Source: Bryobacterales bacterium (lineage in GTDB: Bacteria; Acidobacteriota; Terriglobia; Bryobacterales; Bryobacteraceae). Taken from it: a DNA stretch of 52,026 nucleotides. The translations under genes and the position numbers were made by a program. The stretch spans positions 1 to 52,026 of the forward strand of contig PLRS01000146.1 in the NCBI GenBank assembly GCA_003164035.1, written 5' to 3'. The notes below the pieces were generated by a model, which ran no database searches, was not told the origin of the DNA, and was given only the letters and a program-made list of their open reading frames with translations. Every line of letters begins with the position of its first letter. Position 1 is the stretch's first letter. Positions 1 through 7,155 of this stretch are shown one piece after another.

Positions 1-249
1 GACGAGCTCCAGCAGCAGCGCCAGGCAGCCCTCCAGCGCGTCGCCGAAGAGGTCTCCCTCCTCACCCAACTCGCGGAAAGCAAAGGAGAAACCTGCGACA
101 TCGCGCGCGACTACCCGCGCCAGGCCTTCCCCCCGCAATTTGATTTTTCAATCCCGGAAATCGCCCGCCTCGCCACCCACCTGACCCGCCTCGCCGAAGC
201 CAAAAAGCTCCTCCAGGCGACCCCAAAGCCCCTCCGCAGGGCCGCCTAA
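1..249 (+). CDS. Unknown protein, C-terminal fragment (partial at window edge)
   Basis: Frame 1 is open from the window edge to a TAA at 247-249 and gives 82 residues; the start lies outside the window. The first third is rich in Gln, Glu, Leu and Arg with heptad-like spacing (LQQQRQAALQRVAEEVSLL), suggesting a coiled coil or helical hairpin. A Pro/Phe-rich stretch (YPRQAFPPQFDF) follows, then a second amphipathic helix ending in basic residues. There is no recognisable catalytic motif and I cannot assign a family. Codon use is GC-rich like the neighbouring genes, which supports a real coding region. It is followed by a roughly 290-base gap before the next gene on the same strand. Confidence 0.5.
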   Translation, partial: DELQQQRQAALQRVAEEVSLLTQLAESKGETCDIARDYPRQAFPPQFDFSIPEIARLATHLTRLAEAKKLLQATPKPLRRAA

Positions 250-352
250 AGCAGCCGGACCGCGAAAAACACCTCCGTTTAGGGCGCCGTGGAGCGGACT
301 CTGCCCTAAGTCTGTCTGCCCCCCCTGGCGATAAGGAAAACCGCGTTGTGGG

Positions 353-390
353 GCAGCCAATCCTGGCTGCAGCCGCCTTTCCAGGCGGCT
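353..390. repeat. Double-hairpin repeat in the 250-541 gap
   Basis: Two abutting perfect hairpins: GCAGCCA-atcc-TGGCTGC (353-370) and AGCCGCCT-ttcc-AGGCGGCT (371-390). They are preceded by GTGGGGC-type sequence (348-354) also seen at other repeats in this window. A third small hairpin, CCCTTA...TAAGGG, lies about 40 bases downstream. Nothing else is recognised between 250 and 541. It could act as a terminator for the upstream gene, but there is no T tract. It resembles the paired hairpins at 26277, 40150 and 44373. Confidence 0.6.
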
Positions 391-541
391 CTTCCCCTCG
401 CGCACCTGCCCACCTATTTCGTGGCACTCCCTTAAGTTAACTAAGGGCTCGTGGCGCGGACTGTCAGATCGGAACGGGCGGCTGCAGGCGAAAACGCCCG
501 GGCGATTGCCCGATAATTGAAAAAGGCTCGGGGGGCCTTCG

Positions 542-1486
542 ATGCGGTTCGTTTTCACTCGACGAGCGTTTCTCCTGTCCGGCGCCGCGGCCTACTGCGC
601 TCGCCGGGCATTCGCTCAACAAGAGCCGGTTTTCTCCACGGAAGTCAAGGTGGTCAACGTGCTGGCCACGGTGCGGGACAGGAAGGGCGCCATCGTCACC
701 AGCCTTGGCCAGGACGATTTTTCCATCGTCGAAGACACCCACCCGCAAACGGTCCGTTATTTCGCGCGGGAAACCGACCTGCCGCTGACGATCGGCTTGA
801 TGGTGGATACCAGCGCCAGCCAGCGCCGCGTACTCGACGCCGAGCGCGGCGCCAGCTTCCGTTTTCTCGACCAGGTGCTGCGCGAAGACAAAGACCAGGT
901 TTTCATCATGCAGTTCGACAGCGCCGTGCAACTCCGCCAGGCGCTCACATCGAGCCGCCGCCAGTTGAACGATGCGCTGTCTTACGTGGATACAGAAACC
1001 GAGAGCCAGTTGCGCCTCCAGAACGGCGGCGGTACGCTGCTCTACGATGCCGTGGCCAAGGCGTCAAACGAGATCATGAAGGGCCGCCAGGGGCGCAAAG
1101 CCTTGATCCTGCTCACCGACGGCGTCGATTTCGGCAGCTACGGAACCCCCGACCAAGCCATCGCCGCCGCCCAGCGCGCCGACACGCTGGTGTTTTCGAT
1201 TCTCTACTCCGACCCTGGCGCGTATGGTTTCCTCGGCGGTCCCGACGGGCGAGGCGTCCTCGAAAGGATTTCGAGCGAAACCGGCGGCGGCTTTTTCGAA
1301 GTTTCGAAAAAGCGCACCATCGACCAAATCTTCGCCGACCTGGAAGCCGAGTTGCGCAGCCAATACAACCTCGGCTACGTTTCCGATCAGCCCGTTCGCA
1401 TCTCGGAGTTCCGCGCGCTGCATGTCACGGTCAAACAGAAGGGCCTGCTGGTGCAAGCCCGCCGCCGCTACTGGGCTCAGCGCTAA
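542..1486 (+). CDS. Exported VWFA-domain protein, acidobacterial type
   Basis: A 314-residue protein with a von Willebrand factor A domain of the type found in many paralogues in Acidobacteriota (TIGR03436-like). The N-terminus TRRAFLLSG, followed by a hydrophobic stretch and AFA-QQ, fits a twin-arginine (Tat) signal peptide with cleavage near residue 25. A beta-rich region (about 30-80) precedes the VWA fold. The metal-ion-dependent adhesion site DTSAS is at residues 89-93, and a later strand ends LILLTDGVDFG. The C-terminus (SQYNLGYVSD) is characteristic of the family. Members are thought to be periplasmic or surface adhesion or scaffold proteins; the ligand is unknown. No strong Shine-Dalgarno is seen; the ATG at 542 is chosen because it directly begins the signal peptide. 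It is convergent with the chemotaxis fragment downstream. Confidence 0.85.
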   Translation: MRFVFTRRAFLLSGAAAYCARRAFAQQEPVFSTEVKVVNVLATVRDRKGAIVTSLGQDDFSIVEDTHPQTVRYFARETDLPLTIGLMVDTSASQRRVLDAERGASFRFLDQVLREDKDQVFIMQFDSAVQLRQALTSSRRQLNDALSYVDTETESQLRLQNGGGTLLYDAVAKASNEIMKGRQGRKALILLTDGVDFGSYGTPDQAIAAAQRADTLVFSILYSDPGAYGFLGGPDGRGVLERISSETGGGFFEVSKKRTIDQIFADLEAELRSQYNLGYVSDQPVRISEFRALHVTVKQKGLLVQARRRYWAQR

Positions 1487-1565
1487 GGCACAAGATCCGC
1501 CCCCTGCGACTACCGATAGTGGCCGCGCGTCCGAATCGCCGACCCGCAGCGGCGCGGAATGCCGC

Positions 1566-2147
1566 TTACTCGCCGCTGATCAGAGATTCCAACTGACGGA
1601 CGGAATCCTTCATTGCCGTCGACTGTGCCGCCAGTTCCTGGCTAGCCGCGGCACTCTCTTCAGCGCTCGAAGCCGCTCTCTGTGTGAGGTGTTCCATATC
1701 GGTCAGCGCCTTGGTGATTTGCTCGATTCCCAACGCCTGTTCCTGGCTGCCCGCGCGCACTTCGTCCACGAGTCGGCTCACCTCCGTCGCGCTCCCCGTT
1801 ATTTCGCCGATGGACTTGGCAACCTCATCGAGCTTGGCGACGCCACCCTTGGTCCTTTCGATTGAGTCTTCGATCAGCGCCGCCGTATCCCTGGCCGCCT
1901 GGGCGCACCGCTGCGCCAGGTTCCGAACCTCGTCGGCCACCACGGCGAAACCCATCCCGGCCTCACCCGCCCGGGCTGCTTCCACCGCGGCGTTCAGCGC
2001 CAGAATGTTGGTTTGGAAAGCGATCTCGTCGATAACCTTGATGATTTTCGAAATCTTGTCGCTCGATACTTTGATCTGGTTCATCGAACCGGTCATCTCC
2101 GCGATCTTCTCATTTGCGTTCGCTACCGCCGCACTTGAGACTCCTTG
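1566..2147 (-). pseudogene. Truncated methyl-accepting chemotaxis protein (C-terminal signalling tip only)
   Basis: The reading frame ending at 1566 encodes the conserved MCP hairpin tip (IDEIAFQTNILALNAAVEAA, then RAGEAGMGFAVVADEVRNLA) and the descending helix with the Q/A/E-rich methylation-type region. Homology begins abruptly near 2147, about 45 residues before the tip. The ascending helix, HAMP, transmembrane and sensor domains found in receptors of usually 500 or more residues are absent. The only ATG (2094-2096) lies inside the signalling helix and no good ribosome-binding site precedes it. The frame stays open upstream to 2247 but turns into hairpin repeat sequence. A porin gene starts immediately upstream, so the missing 5' part is not nearby. 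I read it as a 5'-deleted remnant; a short cytoplasmic adaptor-like protein is less likely. Confidence 0.75.
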
Positions 2148-2174
2148 TAATCCTAGATCGGCGGTTTGGCCCCA

Positions 2175-2226
2175 GGCGAAACTTCGCCGCTCGGGGTAAG
2201 AGCGGCGCGGCCGGGCGACCGCGCCG
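2175..2226. repeat. Overlapping hairpins downstream of the porin gene
   Basis: Three mutually overlapping perfect stems: GGCGAA/TTCGCC (2175-2188), CGCCGCT/AGCGGCG (2185-2207) and CGGCGCGG/CCGCGCCG (2203-2226). They lie just past the porin stop codon on its strand, where a transcription terminator is expected, but there is no T run. They also mark the breakpoint of the truncated MCP gene. Confidence 0.45.
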
Positions 2227-2232
2227 GCCAGG

Positions 2233-3597
2233 CTAGAGATCGCGCCTTATGGATATCGATGGATAAACGAATCCAGTCGTTTTCCCCGCCTCTTTCAAAT
2301 ACTGTCCGCGAACGAGGTTCCCGAATCCGAGCACCACGGTGGTCTTGACGTTCAGCGTCCAAATGAATTGGCTGTCCACGCCCTCGCCCACATGCTTGCT
2401 GGTGGCTTTGGCGTCGAACACCGTCCGCGTGCCGCTCGAGTTATAGAGACCATCGGCGAGCGTAGCCAGCCAGTAATCGCGGAAATCGATTTTGATCTTC
2501 AGCTTCCTCATGGGGAGAAAGTCCATCCCCGCCCGCCAGTCCTGGATGTTCTTCCAGGAGACCTGCCCCGTCATGCTGTTCAACGGCTGATTCAGGCCGT
2601 ACATGCAGTCGAAGGCTTCGTGGAACCCATCCTTCTTTCCGTCGTCGCCCGACGCCCAAACGAAATCGCTGCTGACGTGAGGCATCCAATCCGCGTCGCT
2701 CACGGTCCAACCGCCCCCGGCTACATATCCCCAGGCATTTACGACGTCGTTCGAGTAGTTTCCGGCCTCGCGCACTCCTTCGGCGTTGTAGTCGAAGCGC
2801 CAGGGCAATTTGCCGATCAGGCGCGCGCCGGCGTAGAGCGTGTCCGCGTTGCCCAGATGACCGTCTTTGCTCTTGACGGCGTCGGTGCCGTCCTGTGTTT
2901 TCGCCATGAAATACGGCTCAAGGCTGCCGCCGGGCAAGAGCTTCTTGAGGGTGGAATAAGCCACATAGAAGTGCTCTCCCGGTTTGTGCCGGTCGAACCG
3001 CGTAGTGTCTAGCAACACCGGCGAACCGGCTAGCACTTCCACGTTCGCAAAGCCGGACGTGATGGTGCCGCGGGCGATGTCGAAGGTCTTGGCGTCATTG
3101 CTCCAGTCGCCGACGGCTACCAGCCGCCCCGATCCGACCGTCACATCCTGCCGGCCTACTCTGACCCGCACGCCGTTTCCTTCCAGCGCACCGGCCTCGA
3201 TATAGCCTTGGCGAAGGTCAAACGGATCGTTGATCGTCGAGGGCGGAGTCGTCTTGTAGAAGTAGGCGCGGTCGTCGGCCGCTTCCCCGTACACGCGAAG
3301 CCAGGAAACCGGCTCGAATCCCATCCCCAGGCGGGTCCGGGTGAGAGCGTAAGCGTCGGCGGTGGTCGCGCTGAAGTACGAGCCGCGGGTCGATTCCACC
3401 CGAAGCCGCTCTTGTCCCGTGAAGGTCACGGTGCGTTTGAAAAAGCTGCCGATGCTCTCCGGGGCCTGCGGATTGGCCGCCGCGTTCGATCCACCTGGTT
3501 GAGGGTCGTTCTGAGCGGCCGTGGTCTGCGCCATCCCGCCCATCGCAAAGATCGCAATTGCAAGCCCTGTGCGGGCAGCCCCGCAGAGTTGTTTCAT
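2233..3597 (-). CDS. Outer-membrane porin of the alginate-export family
   Basis: A 454-residue protein resembling the alginate_exp/AlgE-like beta-barrel family (PF13372). The signal peptide MKQLCGAARTGLAIAIFAMG ends near TTAAQ. The barrel region starts with FTGQERLRVESTRG and TRTRLGMGFEPVSWLRVYGE, alternating strands typical of the family, followed by GRQDVTVGSGRLVAVGDWSN, the family signature region. It ends YPSISIRRDL. The start at 3597 is favoured over an upstream ATG at 3672 because AAGGAG lies 6 nt before it and the signal peptide begins there. Despite the family name, substrates vary; it may be a general anionic sugar or organic-molecule channel. It is divergent from aroA across a 293-base region. 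Confidence 0.85.
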   Translation of the reverse strand: MKQLCGAARTGLAIAIFAMGGMAQTTAAQNDPQPGGSNAAANPQAPESIGSFFKRTVTFTGQERLRVESTRGSYFSATTADAYALTRTRLGMGFEPVSWLRVYGEAADDRAYFYKTTPPSTINDPFDLRQGYIEAGALEGNGVRVRVGRQDVTVGSGRLVAVGDWSNDAKTFDIARGTITSGFANVEVLAGSPVLLDTTRFDRHKPGEHFYVAYSTLKKLLPGGSLEPYFMAKTQDGTDAVKSKDGHLGNADTLYAGARLIGKLPWRFDYNAEGVREAGNYSNDVVNAWGYVAGGGWTVSDADWMPHVSSDFVWASGDDGKKDGFHEAFDCMYGLNQPLNSMTGQVSWKNIQDWRAGMDFLPMRKLKIKIDFRDYWLATLADGLYNSSGTRTVFDAKATSKHVGEGVDSQFIWTLNVKTTVVLGFGNLVRGQYLKEAGKTTGFVYPSISIRRDL

Positions 3598-3890
3598 CTT
3601 CGTCTCCTTGTTGTTTTTGCTCGATAAGGCGGGAGATCTCTTGTTCTTCCCAGCAAGCCTTACATTGGTCAAAAATGGCCGCGCTAACTGTTCCGAGCGG
3701 TTGAGGTGGATGAATTGTTAACGCGACTGTCCCGTTCGACGTTCTCGAATGGACATATCGGCCAAAGACTGCGTTTCTACGGCGCACAGCAAGAAATTTC
3801 GGGAAAAGCGCCTGGTTTTATACCGGAAGACGACCGCCCCGGTGGCTTGCGCGCCGGTTAGCGGTGCCGGCCTACAATAGTAAGTTCCGC
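3598..3890. other. Divergent intergenic region between porin and aroA
   Basis: No gene is recognised. The region carries the porin Shine-Dalgarno (AAGGAG on the minus strand) at its left end and the TACAAT hexamer before aroA at its right end. An in-frame upstream GTG for aroA (3864) lies before the -10-like box and is unlikely to be used. Confidence 0.5.
3873..3878 (+). promoter_or_regulatory. TACAAT -10-like hexamer before aroA
   Basis: TACAAT ends 12 nt before the aroA ATG at 3891, with no clear Shine-Dalgarno between them. Transcription would start only a few bases before the ATG. It is one of a set of TAnnnT boxes at the same distance before other genes here. No -35 consensus is seen. 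Confidence 0.4.
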
Positions 3891-5171
3891 ATGCAACAAT
3901 TCATCTCTCCCGCCACTTCTATCTCCGGCGAGATCGCTTTGCCCGGCGACAAGTCGATTTCCCATCGCTATGCGCTCATCGCTTCTATTGCGGAGGGGGT
4001 CACGCGTATCCGCAACTATTCCACCGGCGCCGACTGCCGCTCCACGCTCGGTTGCCTGCGGGCGCTCGGAATCGAGGTCGCCGGGGACGGAACCGAACTT
4101 ACCATTGAGGGCCGCGGACTGGCCGGCCTGCGCGCGACGGCGGCCGATCTCGATGCCGGCAATTCCGGCTCGACCATCCGTATGCTCTCCGGCATTCTGG
4201 CGGCACAGCCATTTCGTTCGCGCTTGTTCGGCGACGAATCGCTGTCGCGGCGGCCGATGGGGCGGGTGATGGATCCGCTGGCAAAAATGGGGGCGCACAT
4301 CACCGCGCGCGAGGGCAAGTTCCCCCCGCTCGAAATCGACGGCGCGCCTCTCCACCCCATCGAATACCGGCTGCCGGTACCCAGCGCCCAGGTAAAAACG
4401 TGCGTGCTGTTCGCCGGCCTGTTCGCCGACGGCGTGACCGCGGTGGAGGAGCCGGTGCGCTCGCGCGATCATTCGGAAATCGCCCTGCGCGAATTTGGCG
4501 CGGAGCTTCGCGTGGAACGGGGCCGGATCGAGCTGACCGGCCGGCCCAGGCTGGAAGGGCGCGAGCTGACGGTGCCATCCGATCTTTCCTCCGCGGCGTT
4601 TTTCATCGTGGCCGCCCTGTTGATCCCAGGCTCGGAGCTGACCATTCGCGGGGTCGGTCTGAATCCCACCCGCTCGGCGTTGCTCGATCTGCTGGTGGGG
4701 ATGGGCGCCAACCTCCGCATCCCCCAACTCGAGAGCCGCAACGGCGAATTGGTGGGCGACATCGTGGTGCGGCATTCCGCGCTGAAAGGCGGCACCGTGG
4801 AAGGCGCGTTGACGGCGGCGCTGATCGACGAGATCCCCGTGCTGGCGGTGCTTGGCGCGGCCACCGAGGAAGGATTAACCGTGAAAGATGCCGCCGAGTT
4901 GCGCATCAAGGAAACCGACCGGATCCGCACCGTGGTGGACAACTTGAGGCGCATGGGCGTCGAGGCCGAGGAACTGCCGGACGGGTTGGTGGTGCCAGGC
5001 CGGCAAAGGTTTCGCGCCGCCGAATTCGATTCCCACGGCGACCACCGCATTGCCATGGCTTTCGCCGTGGCCGCGCTGGCCGGAGATGGCCGCTCGGTGA
5101 TTCACGGCGCTGAGGCAGCCTCGGTTTCTTTTCCGGAATTCTGGGACACATTGGCCAGCGTCGCGCGGTAG
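3891..5171 (+). CDS. aroA: 3-phosphoshikimate 1-carboxyvinyltransferase (EPSP synthase)
   Basis: A 426-residue enzyme transferring the enolpyruvyl group of PEP to shikimate 3-phosphate, the sixth step of the shikimate pathway, in the cytoplasm. Signatures visible: LPGDKSISHR at 17-26 (phosphate and PEP binding), DAGNSGSTIRML at 88-99, the SAQVKT loop at 165-170, EPVRSRDHSE at 187-196, RIKETDRI in the C-terminal half, and GDHRIAMAFAV from residue 383. Length matches the family. The ATG at 3891 is preferred over an in-frame GTG at 3864 because family members start about 16 residues before the PGDKS motif, and a -10-like TACAAT lies between the two candidates. It stands alone: no other aromatic-pathway gene is adjacent. 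Confidence 0.95.
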   Translation: MQQFISPATSISGEIALPGDKSISHRYALIASIAEGVTRIRNYSTGADCRSTLGCLRALGIEVAGDGTELTIEGRGLAGLRATAADLDAGNSGSTIRMLSGILAAQPFRSRLFGDESLSRRPMGRVMDPLAKMGAHITAREGKFPPLEIDGAPLHPIEYRLPVPSAQVKTCVLFAGLFADGVTAVEEPVRSRDHSEIALREFGAELRVERGRIELTGRPRLEGRELTVPSDLSSAAFFIVAALLIPGSELTIRGVGLNPTRSALLDLLVGMGANLRIPQLESRNGELVGDIVVRHSALKGGTVEGALTAALIDEIPVLAVLGAATEEGLTVKDAAELRIKETDRIRTVVDNLRRMGVEAEELPDGLVVPGRQRFRAAEFDSHGDHRIAMAFAVAALAGDGRSVIHGAEAASVSFPEFWDTLASVAR

Positions 5172-5232
5172 GCCCGGCCTTCGCTGACCCAGGGACGGAT
5201 GGTGAAAGGGTATAACATGTAGTACGGAGCCA

Positions 5233-5631
5233 ATGACAACCTCGGTCAGACGCGCCGATGTCGAAGGGAAGTGGGCCTTTTACCTTCGTGTTGCCGACAA
5301 CATCGGAGGCGTGCTTAAGGCCCTGGTTCAGTATGGTTCCTTGGCTCTGATAATCTATTGGTTGACTGGTGCAGTTGAGTCACTGGCGGGAAAGTACACT
5401 TTTGCGGATATCGGCATAAAGTTCCTGGCACAAATGTCGATATCGCAATCGATATCGTATGCGGCCGGCGCGGGCGGCGTTTTATATGGGATTCGGGAAC
5501 GGAAACTGCGCAGGGACAAAACCGAATACCTGGCAAGGCGCAACCGCGAGCTTGAAGAGCGGTTGGATCCAAGACGCTCGTCGAGCCGTCTAACCGGGCG
5601 AGGGACTACTCGAAAGGAGGATAGGGAATGA
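5233..5631 (+). CDS. Small unknown membrane protein, first gene of a coupled pair
   Basis: A 132-residue protein of no recognised family. A hydrophobic segment at about 26-46 (VLKALVQYGSLALIIYWLTG) should span the membrane. A second, weaker Ala/Gly-rich segment at about 72-88 may be a hairpin or a second span. The C-terminal 45 residues are strongly charged (RERKLRRDKTEYLARRNREL) and probably helical and cytoplasmic. GGAG lies 3-4 nt before the ATG, and a TATAAC box is about 17 nt upstream. The stop overlaps the next start as ATGA (5628-5631), so the two products are probably made in a fixed ratio. Third-position GC is visibly lower than in aroA or the downstream genes, which hints at separate acquisition. 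Confidence 0.7.
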   Translation: MTTSVRRADVEGKWAFYLRVADNIGGVLKALVQYGSLALIIYWLTGAVESLAGKYTFADIGIKFLAQMSISQSISYAAGAGGVLYGIRERKLRRDKTEYLARRNRELEERLDPRRSSSRLTGRGTTRKEDRE

Positions 5632-6218
5632 TTTCGATGGAATCGGTTATTACCGCCCTGCACTCCGGGCTAGGGCTGTTGCTGCTCTGGATTCTCGTTT
5701 ACTTCGGCGTCAGAGAGTATCGTGTCGACCGCACCCGCCAGAAGCTGTTCGCGTTGCGCGACGAACTCTTCGACTACGCTGCCGACGGCGGCATCGGCTT
5801 CGACGACACGGCATATGGCCGCGTGCGAACCTTGTTAAATAGCCTCATTCGATTTAGCCATATGCTGACGTTTTCCCGCCTCGTGCTCAGCAGTGTGGCG
5901 GCGGGGTCCTTCACACCACAGATCACGGAAGGCCCTCACCAAAAACTGATGAGTGCAATCGACGCGATCCCATCCGAAGACGCGAAGGCAAAGCTCCGCG
6001 ATATCCACGGGCGGATTGGGCGCTGCATTGTGACGCATTTAGTCACCGGATCGCCGTTGGGTATGGTGTATGTGTTTGCCTATGTTCTGCGAGCCCTTGC
6101 CAGCGACCGCTTTGGGAAATCCAAGACTCCAAAGCTACCCCCTGTGGACAGGCTGGAGGACGATGCCATGCTGGCGGAGGATGATAGCGAGGCGGAGCTT
6201 GCGCACGTGCACTGCTAG
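5628..6218 (+). CDS. Unknown membrane protein, second gene of a coupled pair
   Basis: A 196-residue protein of no recognised family. An N-terminal transmembrane helix (about 9-27, GLGLLLLWILVYFGVR) is followed by a basic helix and a soluble central region, then a second hydrophobic helix at about 134-156 (GSPLGMVYVFAYVLRAL). The tail is acidic (DDAMLAEDDSEAELAH). A strong AAGGAGG lies just upstream inside the previous gene, and the start overlaps its stop, so the two are translationally coupled. A two-gene membrane complex is the natural inference; the role (channel, stress sensor, defence effector) cannot be told from sequence. Base composition matches its partner and is lower in GC than the flanks. 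Confidence 0.7.
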   Translation: MISMESVITALHSGLGLLLLWILVYFGVREYRVDRTRQKLFALRDELFDYAADGGIGFDDTAYGRVRTLLNSLIRFSHMLTFSRLVLSSVAAGSFTPQITEGPHQKLMSAIDAIPSEDAKAKLRDIHGRIGRCIVTHLVTGSPLGMVYVFAYVLRALASDRFGKSKTPKLPPVDRLEDDAMLAEDDSEAELAHVHC

Positions 6219-6309
6219 ACTCGATACCCCGTTCAGGCTGCCGCCAGCCGCCAGGTGGCCGCCCGCCCGTTTCGCACGCGCCTCGCGCTTCGTGCGACAC
6301 TGACAATTC

Positions 6310-7053
6310 ATGCGTCCTCTGCTGCGGCTGGGTCTGCCGCTATTGGTTATCGTTTGCCCGGCGATGCCTCAAGCGTCGGCGCCAGCGCTGCCGTCGCGGG
6401 AAACCCTTTTCTACAACGTGGAATGGCGCCTGATCACCGCGGGCAAGGCCAGGCTCTCCCTGGAGCAGTCGCGCGAAGGCTGGCAGGTCGCCATGCAGCT
6501 CGATTCCGTCGGGCTGATCTCCAAATTCTTTCACGTGGCCGATCAATATAGCTCGACCCTGAATCCGGCGCTGTGTACCGAAATCGTGCAGTTGACCGCC
6601 TACGAAGGCAACCGCCAGCGCGAGACGAAGATCACCTTCGACCTGTCGTCTCACAAGGCCGCCTACGTCGAACGCGACCGGCTCAAGAACGCGGTCATTC
6701 TCTCCCACGAAATCGACACCCCGCCGTGCGTTCACGACGTTCCCGGCGGCCTCTACCTGCTGCGCACGCTCAATCTCGAGCCCGGCCAGAGCCGTATGGT
6801 GGCCGTGAGCGACGGGAAAAAAGCGGTGATGGCGAAAGTGGAAGGCCAGGCGCGGGAGGACGTCAAAACCCCGGAAGGTCTGTTCCATACCATCCGCTCG
6901 GAGGCTTACCTCTTTAATAATGTTCTGTACAAACGCCCGGCCCACCTCGAAATCTGGTTGAGCGACGACCGCCGCCGGCTGCCGGTACAGATCCGCGTGC
7001 GCATGCCGTTCACCATCGGTACCATTACCCTGCAACTGGAGAAACACGAGTAA
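6310..7053 (+). CDS. Periplasmic DUF3108 protein
   Basis: A 247-residue protein whose body matches the DUF3108 pattern (PF11306): ETLFYNVEWRLITAGKARLS near the N-terminus, a central PPCVHDVPGGLYLLRTLNL, and the closing strands DRRRLPVQIRVRMPFTIG-T. An N-terminal hydrophobic stretch (about 3-23) ending PQASA suggests a Sec signal peptide. The family forms a beta-rich lipocalin-like sheet and occurs as periplasmic proteins of uncertain function, sometimes near cell-envelope genes. No clear Shine-Dalgarno was found. It precedes the ADOP permease with a gap of about 100 bases, so co-transcription is possible but not required. Confidence 0.75.
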   Translation: MRPLLRLGLPLLVIVCPAMPQASAPALPSRETLFYNVEWRLITAGKARLSLEQSREGWQVAMQLDSVGLISKFFHVADQYSSTLNPALCTEIVQLTAYEGNRQRETKITFDLSSHKAAYVERDRLKNAVILSHEIDTPPCVHDVPGGLYLLRTLNLEPGQSRMVAVSDGKKAVMAKVEGQAREDVKTPEGLFHTIRSEAYLFNNVLYKRPAHLEIWLSDDRRRLPVQIRVRMPFTIGTITLQLEKHE

Positions 7054-7155
7054 CCTGCCTGGCTTCTCCGACCGCCGCGGAACGGGATCGATCGTCCCGA
7101 AAACGGACAGTCTCCGCCGCGCGTTTTCCAGACTTCTCAATGCCTTAGCCTTGGC

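Noticed and set aside
3864-3890. GTG at 3864 as the aroA start
   Set aside because: It lies upstream of the -10-like TACAAT and would add residues not typical of the family N-terminus.
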